This document shows positions 34,999 to 47,211 of a stretch of 60,000 nucleotides of DNA, piece by piece. The position numbers and the translations under genes are program-made. Within the stretch, counting starts at the first letter, position 1; each line of letters begins with the position of its first letter. The DNA lies in assembly GCA_030704615.1 (NCBI GenBank), contig CM060732.1, positions 21,578,001 through 21,638,000 on the forward strand, given 5' to 3'. This stretch comes from Takakia lepidozioides. Lineage: Eukaryota > Streptophyta > Takakiopsida > Takakiales > Takakiaceae. Below the pieces are notes generated by a model. That model saw only the letters and a program-made list of their open reading frames with translations, ran no database searches and was not told the origin of the DNA.

Positions 34999-37900
34999 AT
35001 GGGTACTCTTGGCTTTGTACTGGCGGTGCTGCTGTTGGCACTATGTGGAGGGGTGTGGCATGTGCAAGCCCTCAGCGTAGACATGGCATCCCTGTTAGCC
35101 TTCAAGAAAGGGCTGGCAGAGCTAAGCCAGGGTGACCCTATACCTGACTGGGTGGAGGCTTCCATGTCGCCATGCAATTGGACAGGAGTTACATGTGACT
35201 CGATCAATCAAGTGACACAGCTCTCTCTCTCTGATTTAGGCATCTCTGGCACAATATCTCCCGGGCTTGGAAACCTGGGGGCTTTACAATTTCTAGACCT
35301 GAGTGGCAATCTCCTAATTGGCACTATACCTCAACCCCTACTACGCCTTCGCTATTTGCAACATCTGGATTTGGGCTATAATCTCCTCTCCGGCACCCTT
35401 CCCTCTGAGCTTAGCCAGTGTGGCAACTTGCAGACATTGATCCTACGTGGCAACTCTTTTCCAGGCTCAATTCCATCCCAGATTGGAAAGCTTTTCAACT
35501 TGACAACACTTGATCTGAACACAAATTCTCTCTCTGGTGCAGTCCCACCGCAGTTGGGAAGCTTGGTGAACTTACAGTATCTGGATCTGAGCAGCAACTC
35601 CCTCTCAGGCGACATCCCAATGGTTGTCACCATGACAAAGCTCCAGTTTATTGATGTCAGTGGCAACTTGTTCTCAGGTGTCATCCCTCCATTGCTTGCA
35701 ACTTTATCCACCCTGCAGTACCTGGATCTGAGCAATAACTCTTTGACAGGCATTATACCCCCAAAAATCTGGAGTATGACTACATTGACTGAGTTGGATC
35801 TTGGAGACAATGCCTTGTCAGGGAGTCTACCGAAGGATGTGGGCAACCTGGTCAACCTGCGGAACTTGTATCTTGGGAATAGCCACCTGACAGGGCCCAT
35901 TCCTCCGGAACTATCCCTGTGTAGAAACTTGGCAAAGCTCGATCTTGGGGGCAACTCCTTCACAGGCACAATTCCAGATATGTTTGCTAATTTGAAGAAT
36001 TTGACAACTCTGAATCTGCCAAGCATGCAAGTCAATGGCTCCATTCCTCGTTCTCTCGGCAATTGCAGCAGTCTTCAGGTCAGTGTCCATTGAAAGGTTG
36101 CCAAATGGAAACTACTTAGTACAGCACTTGGGTTTCTGTTTTGTCCACCTGGATGATGTCCTTCAAAATTATCTTCCTGGTGAGTTTTTTCAGTTTTATT
36201 TTGGCTATGTAAGTTGCAGACCTTGGCTTGAAAAGCTGAACCCGTGATTTTCACGACCTCAAACTAGTCATGTATTTGATACAACTGGGTTCCCATCCCC
36301 CTAGTTGACGGGGGCTTGGGATCGCACAGCCACACTGAGGTGAGTGCTGCTGCTAAACAGAGAGAGAGAGAGAGAGAGCGGGCGGCTGAGAGTAATTTGG
36401 ATGAGCTCACCATGGTTTTGCAATAATCCCCGGAGAGGCAAACGTTTATATGTTGTGGAGACTGTCTCTATCTGCATGTTCCTTTGCAAGGACGTTGACT
36501 TACAGCACTCATTTTCTCATGTACAGGTACTCGATCTTGCATTCAATTTCCTCAGCGGTTCGATCCCTGCGGAGTTGGCTGCACTTGAGAACATTATCTC
36601 TTTCTCAGTGGAGGGCAATTTGCTGTCAGCCTCAGTTCCCTCATGGTTTGGAAGCTGGCGTAGTATATCAAGCCTCCTCCTTTCAAGTAATCAGTTCACT
36701 GCAGGCATCCCTCCCGAGCTTGGCAACTGCCCTCAACTGAAAGATCTGGCACTTGACAACAATATGCTATACGGGCCGATTCCTTCCGAGCTTTGCAAGG
36801 CCCTCTCTTTGGATACACTTACACTCAATAAAAACAAACTCACAGGGAACTTGTCTGACACTTTTCAGAACTGCAGGAACTTAACACAGATTGACCTGAC
36901 ATCCAATCAGTTGGCAGGCCCCATTCCATCCTACCTGGGTGAGCTGCCACAGTTGTTGATTATATCTATGGGTGGCAACAATTTCTCTGGGAGCCTGCCC
37001 GATTTGCTGTGGAGCTCAAAGAGCTTACTTGAGATCCAACTGGATTCCAACAGTCTGAGTGGTGAGCTATCTCCACTGATGGGGAATCTTTCGACTCTCC
37101 AGAATTTAGTGCTGGACAGCAACAAGTTGGAGGGGCCAATCCCAGCAGCAATAGGGAAACTGTCAAACTTAACAGTATTTTCTGTGCGAGGCAACAACTT
37201 GAGGGGAAGCATACCTGTTGAGCTGTGCAATTGCATCAGGCTTACTACTCTTGATCTGGGAAACAATACACTTACGGGACCAATCCCCAGTCAGATAGGG
37301 GAGCTCATCAACCTTGACTACCTAGTCCTCTCGCACAATAGGCTCACAGGAATGATTCCCAGGGAGATTTGTGCCGACTTCCAAGTTCCAACGATGCCAG
37401 TGACGGCTTTTGTGCAGCATCACGGAACACTGGATCTTTCCTGGAACAATTTTTTTGGTAGCATCCCCCCTGAAATGGGCAACTGTGCAGTGCTTGTAGA
37501 GTTGCTGCTTGCTGGTAATCAGCTTACAGGCACTATCCCCCCAGAGCTCACTAGGCTCACAAATTTGACCACCCTCGACTTGTCTTTCAATACACTCTCA
37601 GGGCCCATCCCGGTCCAGCTTGGGGAGTCTCACAAGCTACAGGGGCTCAACCTGGCCCACAACCAATTTACTGGACCGATCCCACTGGAGTTGGGCAACA
37701 TTCCTAGCCTGGCAAAGCTCAACCTCACTGCTAATCAGCTGTCAGGCCCGATCCCTGATAGGCTGGGCAACTTGATGGGCCTGTCTCACTTGGATGTGAG
37801 TGACAACCAACTTAGTGGTGTGATTCCTCCTTCTTTGGCAAATCTGGTATCGATTGTGAGCTTACATCTGCAGAAGAACCAGCTCACAGGTAGCATCTCT

Positions 37901-39451
37901 GCACTACTCTCTGAAAGCACAATCTGGCATCAAATGCAGGCGCTCAATCTTAGCCACAACTCTCTCTCGGGTGCGATTCCTAACAGCATCAGCAATCTTA
38001 CAGGGTTGTCCTACTTGGATTTAGGCTGGAACCAGTTTTCCGGTGCCATCCCTGGTGACCTGGGCAATCTTGCACAGCTAATATACGTGGATCTTTCTGG
38101 TAATCGTCTCACAGGAAATTTCCCTGTAAATTTGTGCAACCTCATTGATCTTGCCTTTCTGAACATCTCTTACAATAAGATAGATGGGACCATTCCAAAT
38201 ATTGGAATATGCAGGATATTTAGTTTGTCATCATATCTTGGCAATCCAAGGCTTTGTGTCGGTGCTCTGAAACCTCACTGCCCCTCATTGGAGGAGAGCT
38301 CTTCACAGTCCAACCAATTGACCACTGGGGCAATCCTGGGTATTACAATTGGCAGCACAATTGCATTTCTCAGTCTAGTTTTTGTGGTAATGAGATGGAG
38401 GATTTTGCGGCAAGAAGCTGTCTCAAAGGATGCAGAGAAGACAAGGCTGAATATGGTGGTGGAGCCCAGGTCATGTCTGAACATGGGCAAGATGCAGAAG
38501 GAACCCTTGAGCATCAATGTGGCAATGTTTGAGCGGCCACTGCTGCGATTGACACTAGTGGATATCTTAAAAGCTACCAACAGCTTCTGCAAAACAAACA
38601 TCATTGGGGATGGTGGATTTGGTACAGTCTACAAAGCTGTTCTCCCTGATGGAAGAAAAGTGGCCGTCAAGAAGCTCGGACAGGCACGCACACAAGGCAA
38701 TCGTGAGTTTCTTGCCGAGATGGAGACCTTGGGCAAGGTTAAGCACCAAAATTTGGTGCCTTTGTTGGGGTACTGCTCATACGGGGAGGATAAGCTGTTG
38801 GTGTATGAGTACATGGTCAATGGAAGCCTTGATCTCTGGCTACGGAACCGTGCTGATGCAGTTGAGGTTCTGGATTGGAGCAATCGCTTTAGGATTGCTA
38901 TGGGCTCTGCTCGTGGGCTGGCCTTCCTTCACCATGGTTTCATCCCCCACATCATCCACCGTGATATGAAAGCCAGTAACATTCTCCTGGATGCTGAATT
39001 TGAGCCCCGGGTAGCAGACTTCGGTCTAGCCCGTTTGATCAGTGCATACGAAACCCATGTGAGCACTGACATTGCAGGGACTTTTGGATACATTCCTCCT
39101 GAGTATGGGCAGAGCTGGAGAGCAACTACCCGTGGGGACGTGTACAGCTATGGAGTGATACTACTGGAGCTAGTTACTGGCAAGGAGCCAACAGGCACGG
39201 AGTTCAAAGACATTGAGGGTGGCAATCTGGTTGGTTGGGTGCGCCAGATGATAAATAAGGGAGAGGCTCCAGAGGCTCTTGATCCTGTGATATCCAATGG
39301 TCCATGGAAGCTGAAGATGCTCAAAGTCCTCCATATTGCCAACCTGTGTACAGTGGAAGACCCTGTCAGGCGTCCAACCATGCAGCAGGTGGTGAAGTTT
39401 CTTAAGGATGTTGAAGCTGTTCAACCTGCCTTCCTCGATAACCTTTCCTGA
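34999..39451 (+). CDS. LRR receptor-like protein kinase, EMS1/EXS type
   Basis: Two coding exons: 34,999-36,078 and 36,527-39,451, joined within an LRR unit (NCSSLQ then VLDLAFNF) by a 448-bp GT-AG intron. Start is the ATG giving a signal peptide (MGTLGFVLAVLLLALCGG). The product is about 1,334 residues: LRR N-terminal cap (CNWTGVTC near 60-70), a long array of plant-specific LRRs (LxGxIPxxLGN) to about 940, one membrane segment near 962-983 (AILGITIGSTIAFLSLVFVV) and a cytoplasmic kinase from about 1,040. Kinase motifs are intact: GDGGFG, VAVKK, HRDMKASN (RD-type), DFGLAR, GTFGYIPPEYG and GDVYSYGV. The kinase closely follows Arabidopsis EMS1/EXS (TQGNREFxAEMETLGKVKHx, LAFLHHGFIPHIIHRD), a plasma-membrane receptor for the TPD1 peptide in anther cell fate. 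Arabidopsis EMS1 is shorter, about 1,190 residues. In a seed-free plant the role is unknown. Confidence 0.93.
36079..36526 (+). other. intron of the LRR receptor kinase gene
   Basis: 448 bp with CAG|GTCAGT at the start and GTACAG|GTACTC at the end. It contains a GA microsatellite at about 36,358-36,378. Its 3' part is open in the frame of exon 2, but that stretch (from 36,344) has no LRR character and is best read as intron. Confidence 0.85.
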
Positions 39452-41030
39452 TTTCCAGGTGAGTGGAGTGTGCTCTTGAGTTTGATGATTTCCTCAAGAT
39501 CACTCTCTGCCTCATTATTTCCTCATTCCTATAGTTCGGTAGAACAAGTGTGTCTCTTGGTTTCTGCATGCTGGGTGTCTGTGAGAAGACTCTCTGGTCG
39601 GTCGTAGCAGTGGCCGGGTCTCCCACTGTTGCTTAACATAAGGACAACTCCGTTGGAGCTCTTGCAGGCACCTCAGATAGATAGCTCAGAAGTACAACCA
39701 ACTCCAGCTTCCAGGATGTATCAAATAATTCCTTGCTTGATCTTGCATAACTGTCAATTTTGCAGTAGGCTGAATGAGAGTTGATGCTGAAGTATTCACA
39801 ATTGCGCAGGATGACCTCCTGGTGTGTACAATAGACAAGTGTCTGTACAGCCATGCCAATACCTTGTGTTCCACTCACCCGGGGACATTCTCGCTTGTTT
39901 CTATGAAGTTGAGGACAATCTTGGAGCTGGGTGGCAATGATGGCTCACATAGCACCATAAAGGTAACAGTTAGCTCCAGCCCAGTCTGTCTTACCTGGGA
40001 TTTCAGTCCATCTGCTTTCTGAGGCTTTTCATCTGGCATCTACAAATTTTTCTGTGCAGTCCACATTTGTGTAGACTTCTAATGTGCACAACTGTCAATG
40101 TAATACTCTGTGCTTAAAATTCTTGAAGAACCCTCTGGGGCCTCCATCACTCCTCATCCTCCTCCCTGCACTGCACATCATGTAATAGACTGATTTCAAA
40201 CATTGATTTTCCGGTGACTAGTTCTAGCTGTTGTTGGAGTCCTGAGCTGACTGTTGTTTCTTTACAGGGACTTGGACTAGAACCTCTCTCTTTGCGGACG
40301 TCATAAAGTACCATTTCATGTCATGGACCTTTGATTGTCCAGCCAGCCCCCTTTGGAAGCACAAATCCACCTGTAGCTCATCGACTGCTTGGTCTTCAAG
40401 AATATGTTCCTTCGTAACAATAGAGTACATTCTTTCGCAGGTCTCTCTCCTATGCAACCTTTCTTTTTCCCTGTGGATTGGCATTTTTGGCCTGGCATGA
40501 TGCGTATGGTATGTAGAATTGGGTTCAGCGAGTTGGTGGTTATTCAACTACCTGTAAGCCTAAATCGGGCCCTTTTGATCAACGAAGTTTTACTTGGGGC
40601 ATTCACGAGTCCTCCTAGAGTGTTCATCAAAGTATCACCAACCATTGGGTGATGTCACTGTCATCCACAAAGCTTAGTTGTGACCACAACAGCGTTGTGA
40701 ATCACAGCTTTACCCATTCATCGTCCATGCTGACTCTTGATGGATATGGTGAATTTGAAGTTTGAAGGAAGACACAATCTAGTAATCTATGTACAGTTGG
40801 AGTCTCCGTATAGACTTCGAATGGGAAGAGTTTTGATGCTCGCCATACAAAGAAGATCATTATAATTCTGTGGTCTGTATAGTTTGCATGAAAAGTTGAT
40901 AGTTGATACGCTAGAGACTGTTATGATATTCTGAAGACTGCATAGCAAAAGGTGAAATGGACAAAAGTCATTCGAAGCTCCGCGTTAGCAACGAATCCTG
41001 CATTTTCATTTGAAAAGCGCATTTTTTGAT
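39452..41030. other. 3' region of the receptor kinase gene and spacer
   Basis: No second gene seen. A TTCCAGGTGAGTGG motif just after the stop codon could be a splice donor in the 3' untranslated region. Frames of 60-110 codons on both strands overlap and have no motifs. Confidence 0.4.
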
Positions 41031-41998
41031 TCAAGAAACACCTGGGTTATTTTCCATGCTGGACATGACTGCTCTTGTTAACAAGAATACTGAAGAATAG
41101 TTGTTGTAGATACAGAGTTTGGAGGTGAAGAATAAGTCTAAAGAAAGAGGAAGATACGTAAAGAAAACTAAGGAAGAACTAGCTGAGATAGAGGAGTGGT
41201 GCTCACTCGGATTGTGACGAGACATCTCGTTAACAAAATAAAGATGGAGCAGAACTCACCAAAACAATATCCACTAATTCTAGACTTGATGGTGGAGCAG
41301 TCCTCTCACTTTCGTAACGAAACCTGGGACACTAACTTTATATAGTTCCCCAAGCTCGGATACCATGTTGGAAGATCAAACTAATAGAGGGGAAACTTAT
41401 AACAAAGAAGGAAACTTGCAGTTACCTAAATACACACAGGCCCACAAGAGACAGCCCCCAAAGAGACGAAGCTAATTAACAAAGCAGATACTGCGCCTAG
41501 ACAAGAGAAGACTCGGGTCGTAGCCGGCGGAACTAAGAGCCACTTCCGCCTACACACCATCAATGAAGGGATGACGATGTGATTGTGATAGCCACTATGA
41601 TACGAAGAGGCAAACTCGAGGCAGGTTCCACTTTCAAGTCATTTGAGAGTTTTCAAATCTGCCTTTCCAGAGATATAGATTAACTATCATCTCTATCCGA
41701 CGATCCTAAGCGAATGTGATGCGATAGATCCTCCCCTAACCAACATCGTTTGTAGATGCAGGTTGTAGAGAGTTTGATAAGAATGGAGCCAAGAATTATT
41801 TAGAAGGTGTTCCTCCTTCAAATTCCCTCTTTCTCCATGTGATATATCATACTTCTCCACTCCTTCAGTGTCTCATGGTTTGATGTGTATGCAATATTCT
41901 ACTCATTACGACAAAGAAGAAACATTCTTTGTTGTTGAGCAATTCGGATCTTCAAGCTGTAGAGCAGATCTACACAGGTATATTAGGGATTTCTAACA
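41031..41998 (-). mobile_element. LTR plus leader of a minus-strand Copia-type element
   Basis: The segment 41,366-41,998 has TGTTGGAAG at the left and GATTTCTAACA at the right of the plus strand, about 633 bp with TG...CA ends. On the minus strand the LTR is followed at once by TGGTATCCGAGCTTG (41,351-41,365), a tRNA-Met-like primer binding site, and then about 300 bp of leader with a possible gag start (MSSMENNPGVS). The rest of the element and the second LTR are absent. It ends 36 bp before the ATG of the AWPM-19-like gene. Confidence 0.6.
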
Positions 41999-42034
41999 AA
42001 GCAGGCAGACCAGGGGCGGACTTCAGATCCAACA

Positions 42035-42908
42035 ATGGCGAACGCATTAAAAAAGTTTGAAATGCCACTCCTAATTGTGAATTTCATTTTGTATTTCATC
42101 CTAGCGGTCGTTGCCTGGCTATCTATTGGACGCGTACGTTGATGGCACTCTGCGGCGCGTATATACTGTGGGTATGTTTCATTTCGCTTCGAAGAAATAT
42201 TCTTTCCTCTGTTCATACTAGCTGCTGGGAGACCATGGTAGTAGCAGATGGTCCAAGGCTTGATCACTAGGGTGGTGAATATATCTTGAAGAGCCTACAA
42301 GACACTATTAAGTGGCACTTGATGCATACACAAGGCTTGTTGACTTTGATACTGATCAAGAGATTAGAGTGCCTCTACAGCTGGCTTCACCACCCAGACC
42401 CTTTTCGTCCTGCCGGCGGCTTTGACAGCTGGTGTGATTGGTCTGGCCTCTGTTTTTTCTGGAGCTTATCACTTCAAAGCGGGGCGCCCTGATAGCCTTT
42501 CAGCTGCAGTTGCTGTTGCCTGGATCGCCTGGTTCGTCAGCGTCCTTGCCATGGGGTAAATTTCTCTCAAGAAGACATGTCTCTCATATGAAATGCAACA
42601 TGTATGCAAATTCCAGCCCAGAACTATTCAAGCCTCCATAGTTTTGCCTGTCAAATGTCTTTTAAGATACTATGTCCCCATGAGTGATGTTTCGTCCTCT
42701 CTAGAGGCAAGCTTCTACCATGGAGAATTCAGCTTCCGGATCAGTGTGTTGAGATGATACTTTGGAAGTAATATATACTAAACTAGTTTACACAATGTAA
42801 TCTTTTATATGCCTTACTTCTCTTTATAGAACACCATCTTAGTGGTCGTGTGATGATTGCAGGCTATCGTGCAAGGAAATTAATATCGGTGGATACCGTA
42901 AAAACCTG
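42035..42908 (+). pseudogene. AWPM-19-like membrane protein gene, incomplete
   Basis: Exon 1 (42,035-42,133) reads MANALKKFEMPLLIVNFILY, then FILAVVAWLSIGR, before a GTACGT donor. This is the start and first membrane segment of AWPM-19/PM19 proteins, small plant plasma-membrane proteins with four membrane segments, often ABA- and desiccation-induced. An exon at 42,381-42,555 reads AGFTTQTLFVLPAALTAGVI, GLASVFSGAYHFKAGRPDS and VAWIAWFVSVLAMG. It splices in frame to 42,863-42,908 (LSCKEINIGGYRKNL), the family signature CKEIHIGGYRGKRL. The phases of exons 1 and 2 do not match, so a small exon is lost or unseen. The last exon (normally RTLEAF and a fourth membrane segment) is not found; a Copia element occupies 43,205-47,444. 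An LTR ends 36 bp upstream of the ATG. Confidence 0.6.
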
Positions 42909-43420
42909 GTAAGTTCAATGGCAGGTTTCATGTTTCGTCCTTGCAAAGAGAAGGTCTTGTCATTTATGGTGTGCATGCAGGCTGATTTGCCTAGCTTGAA
43001 AAATCCCAGTCTTCATTACCCACTCCCAGTACTCCCTCTAGAATCTCCCCAATGATATTGTGATATTTGTTGGAAAGAACTGCAGAGAGTGGTTGAAGCA
43101 TTCTCGATCATCGTCACCTTCACTCAAGGCACCTATTTGGCGTTATTGTTCTTGGAGGCTAATCCATTTTAGTACTCACATTTTGGGTCATTCCTTTACC
43201 GCTCTTGTCAATTAGATCATACTTGGAAGTCTTCTCTATAGTTCAATAAAGGTGTGTATTTCTACACCTCCTCTCACACTTGAAGTCTACAAGAAGTCCC
43301 TCCAAAAAAAAGCAACAAGAGTTCATTTGGTCCAATTCTAGAACCTTTGCTGCACTCCTGATTTGTAGTAGATCTCTCATCTCTTCAAATCTTGTGCACC
43401 CTAATGGTTTCGTGAAGATA

Positions 43421-43930
43421 TCAGCTAATTGCTCTCGTTGGAATATGAAATAGACATACTTCTTTGTTCAGTATCCTCTCCCGTATGTAATGATAATGAA
43501 CCTCTATGTGTTTGGTCCTAGCATGAAATATAGGATTGTTGGCAATTTTCAGACTACTTCGATTATCACAAAATATGGGAGTTGGTTTCAATTCTTGAAA
43601 TCCCATTTCTCCCATCATGTTCCTTAATCAGGTGGTCTCCTTCGCTCCATCTGCTAGCGAGCGATATTCCGCTTCAGTGGAAGAGAGGGCAATAGTGGGT
43701 TGTCTCTTGGAGCTCCATGTTACAGGTGATGAGCCAATCCTAAACATGTAGCCACTCGTTGATCTCCTCGACTTCTCACCGGCCCAATCAGCATCAGTAA
43801 ATCCCTCCAATCGGTTATCTTCTCCTCGCCAATACATTAACCCAAAATCTACCGTTCCTTTCAAGTACCTCAAGATGTGCTTCACTGCGTTTAGATGTGG
43901 TGTTTGGGGTTCCGCCATGAACCTACTCAT
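43421..43930 (-). pseudogene. Copia RNase H domain
   Basis: Reads MSRFMAEPQTPHLNAVKHIL, RYLKGTVDFGL, GFTDADWAGEKSRRSTSGY, VTWSSKRQPTIALSSTEAEY, IFCDNRSSLKIANNPIFHAR and TKHIEVHYHYIRERI. One TGA near 43,630 interrupts an otherwise open domain. It is the C-terminal part of the polyprotein of the element at 43,205-47,444. Confidence 0.88.
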
Positions 43931-44277
43931 GAGGTGATCACCACCCCTACAGCAAACGCAATATTTGGTCGTGAATTTGTAAGGTAGATTAACTTGCCGA
44001 CCATTTGCCGATACAATGTTGCATCCACCCTCCTCTCTGCCATATCAGTGGTGAGCTTGATGCCTTCAATCATGGAACTTTGGCTAGATTACAGGCCTCC
44101 CTGCCAAATCGTTGAAGCATAGCTTCAACGTACAGGCCCTCTGGGTCATAAAAATTCCGCTTAGTAGGAATAAAAATTCTATTGCCAAATAACTCCCGAG
44201 TCTGCCTAAATCCGTCATTTCAAACCTGGATTTCAGCTCTCTCTTAAGCTAGTCTATATTATGAGTATGATCCCCTG

Positions 44278-45000
44278 TCAAGAGCAAGTCATCGACGTAG
44301 AGCAGTACAGTATGCCAATGAGACCATCTTCAATGAAAAAATACAAATTGTAGTCTGAGTTTGCCCTCCTCATCTTTTGCTCTTTCAGAAACCCGTCTAT
44401 TTTTTGATACCAGGCTTGTGGAGCCTGCTTCAAACCATATAGAGATTTCAGGAGCCTACAAACCAAGGTTTCTTTGCCCTTCTCTTCGAAACCCGGTGGT
44501 TGAGTCATGAAGACCTCTGCTTCTAAGTCACCATCCAAAAATGCAGTTTTGACGTCTAATTGACTTATATCCCACCCATGATATGCTGCCAGAGCAGTAA
44601 CTGACCTGATCGAGCCCCATTTCACCTGCTCAAACCCTCGTGCAACTAGCCTCGCCTTGTGTTTCAGGGGTTTCCCAGACGCGTCGGTTTTAATTTTGAG
44701 CACCCGCTTCCCTGAAATAGGACGTTTACCTGGTGGCAGTTTGACCAGCTCGCACGTTTTGTTTGGATAAATGGAATCCATTTCAGACTTCATGGCCTCT
44801 TGCCATCGTCCATATGTGGCTGCTTCCCTATAAAATTCGGGCTCCTCAGACATGTTGATAGAACTTACAATATAATCATTTTGCTTGATTGGAAATTTGG
44901 CGATTCTGCCTGACCGCCTTAGTTCGAAGGATGTCGTTTCTTTCGTTTTCAATTGTTCATCGTACCCGACTAGCACACATCGGGTAGTCTTGGCATCCAT
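44278..45000 (-). pseudogene. Copia reverse transcriptase domain
   Basis: Contains RRSGRIAKFPIK, EAMKSEMDSIYPNKTCELVK, KHKARLVARGFEQ, AAYHGWDISQLDVKTAFLDG, VFMTQPPGF and LKSLYGLKQAPQAWYQKIDG. A one-base shift near 44,310 puts the catalytic LLYVDDLLLTGD block into another frame, so the enzyme cannot be made from this copy as it stands. Confidence 0.88.
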
Positions 45001-45037
45001 TTTCTTCCTTGCCTCCTTGGGAACATGAACGAAAGCT

Positions 45038-45739
45038 TCATAACCATAAACTTTTAAAATAATGTTGAATATCAGGTTTCCTTCTCGAGAACAGCTCTTC
45101 GGGTGTCATCCCTTGATTGGCCCGTGTGGGTGACCTGTTCACCAAATAATTTGCAGTGTTCACTGCTTCAGTCCACAAATACTTGGGTATCTGGCTTTCT
45201 AAGAACATACTCCTCGTTTTCTCTGTTATCATTCTGTTCTTTCTTTCTGAAACTCCGTTTTGATGTGGGGTACGAGCCTGTGTGAGTTGGCGCCTAATCC
45301 CATTTTGCTGGCAGAAGCTTACAAACTCCTGCGATAGGTACTCAGCACCCCTATCTGTCCTCAACATTTTAATTTTCTTGTTTGCCTGATTTTCAACTTC
45401 ATTCTTGAATACCTTGAACAAGCTCAGGGTTTCAGATTTTGCTCTCATAAAATAAATCCAAGTTTTTCGAGAGCAATCATCAATGAAAGTCACAAAAAAT
45501 CTTGACCCCGAGAGTGAGGGAACAGAGATAGGTCCACACAGATCCGAATGAATTAGATCTAGATCTGCTTTTGCTCTAAAAGTGGTTGACTTGGGAGTTA
45601 TCTCTCGAGTATGCTTCCCTAGCATGCATCCCTCGCAGACGTGATCAGTTTTGGGTAATTTAGGAATCCCACTGACAATTTGGTTCTGATTTAGCCAATG
45701 AAGCGACGATAATTTATGTGGCCCAATCTGCGATGCCAT
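45038..45739 (-). pseudogene. Copia integrase domain
   Basis: Contains the zinc-binding tail (CEGCMLGK) and the catalytic acidic residues in normal context: HSDLCGPISV, then LRTDRGAEYLSQEF, then TPHQNGVSERKNRMI (D,D,E). The frame is open over 233 codons. The HH part of the HHCC zinc finger (LWHRRLGHINYRR) lies just upstream in the frame of 45,691-45,894. Confidence 0.88.
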
Positions 45740-45903
45740 AGCTTGACAACTTCTTCACTAGGTGACACCGATTCTGGTTCTGCCGTGCAGATTTCAAGTT
45801 CGTACAAACCATTTTGCGGATCTTGACTCCCTGTAGCAACTATCTCCTTTGGATCTTTGGATTTTACCACTAGACACTTCTTGGCATCAAACATGACAAA
45901 GTA

Positions 45904-46380
45904 TCATTTATCTGCGATCATTCCGACGGATAGGAGATTTTTTGTCAACCCAGGAACATACAAAATGTCAGTTATCTTCTTTATTGAGCCATCAGATGCG
46001 GTTATATTGACATCGCCGTTGTCGTAAACGTAGTGTAGTTGTCCACCAGCAGATTTTACACGTGAAACGTCTACCGATTTTTTGATCTTGCGCATTTGAC
46101 TACACTCCCCTGTGACATGCTTTGTAGCACCAGAATCAAAATACCACGGCTTTGTTTCGTCAAGATCTATTGCTGCTACTTGTGCTTCAAATAAATCCAC
46201 GTTTTCTTCAAAGACTTCGGCTCCTTCTTCAGTTTCTTGAACGACATTAGCTAATTCTTTTGGTTTGGCAGCTCTACGTGCATCATCCGTCTTCAAACAG
46301 TCTCTAGACCAATGTCCAACCTCTCCACAGGTGTAACATTTATCTGGTCGCTTGCGTTGTTTTTTCTGTTTGGAGCCAGA
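45904..46380 (-). pseudogene. Copia CCHC zinc knuckle and protease
   Basis: After a TAG at 46,381-46,383 the minus strand continues with CYTCGEVGHWSRDC (CCHC knuckle, C-x2-C-x4-H-x4-C), then WYFDSGATKHVTGECSQM, the aspartic protease active site DSGA, and ILYVPGLTKNLLSVG. This is the middle of the polyprotein. Confidence 0.88.
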
Positions 46381-46383
46381 CTA

Positions 46384-46929
46384 GTCTTTGTCCCTCATCA
46401 GTTTCTTGAACTTGATCAGTAACGCTTCATCATCCGATCGCTTGACTCCTTTCAGCTCTCTTTGGTGAGATTCTCGCAAAAGATTACTCGCGAGTTGGTC
46501 AAAGCTTGGCACGTCGTCTTGTGAAGCAACACCCTGCACAAAAGCTTCATAACTTTCTGGAAGAGCATTTAAAATCGTTAGTACAATTTCATCTTCACAG
46601 ATGGTGTCACCAGACCCAGCCACTTGAACCATCAGATCCTTTACCATGAGCAAGAATTCATTCATGTTGGAGCCTTCCTCCATTCTTAAGGTCTGAATCT
46701 TGTTCCTCAACATCAGTCTTCGTGCGGTGGTGTTGGACTTGAACAACTCTTGTAGCTTGTTCCAACACTTTGCAGGGTCTTCCATATCCTGAATATACGG
46801 AATGATCTCATCTTTGACCGCTAGACTGATGATCGTCAAAGCTCGCAGTTTCAGTTGTGTTTCCTCCTCCGTGTCTTGTACTGGCCGACTCGGATCATGC
46901 ACAACTAAGTGCCACAACATCTCTCTCAT
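46384..46929 (-). pseudogene. Copia gag domain
   Basis: Reads MREMLWHLVVHDPSRPVQDT, then ALTIISLAVKDEIIPYI, KCWNKLQELFKSNTTARRLM, LRNKIQTLRMEEGSNMNEFL and LTILNALPESYEAFVQGV, a typical UBN2-type Copia gag. The true gag start lies upstream toward 47,120 through a frame change. The frame closes with a TAG immediately before the zinc-knuckle region. Confidence 0.88.
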
Positions 46930-47211
46930 CAGGATGTTTTAGATGCGGAATCTCCACGCTAAGTAGTTAGACGCTCCCGCTAGTTTGTCGTTCTCATTCA
47001 ACTGCGTGTCGTTGTAGTTCGACATCCTTGAGAAACGGATCCTTCTAGACTGGTTTCTATCTGATCTCCCAGATCGAGTGTCTTCTTCTATCTCAGGTTC
47101 GCTTGAACTCATCTAGAAGCGTTGAAGAACTAACTGAGAGCTACGCTCACCAATGACTATTCCTGTGCTAGCTAAAGGTCCTGGAGCTGCGAACCTAGAG
47201 CTCTGATACCA

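Noticed and set aside
36344-36526. An alternative start of the receptor kinase at 36,344
   Set aside because: The sequence from 36,344 to 36,526 has no LRR character. Exon 1 with signal peptide, LRR cap and LRRs joins perfectly to 36,527 through GT-AG sites.
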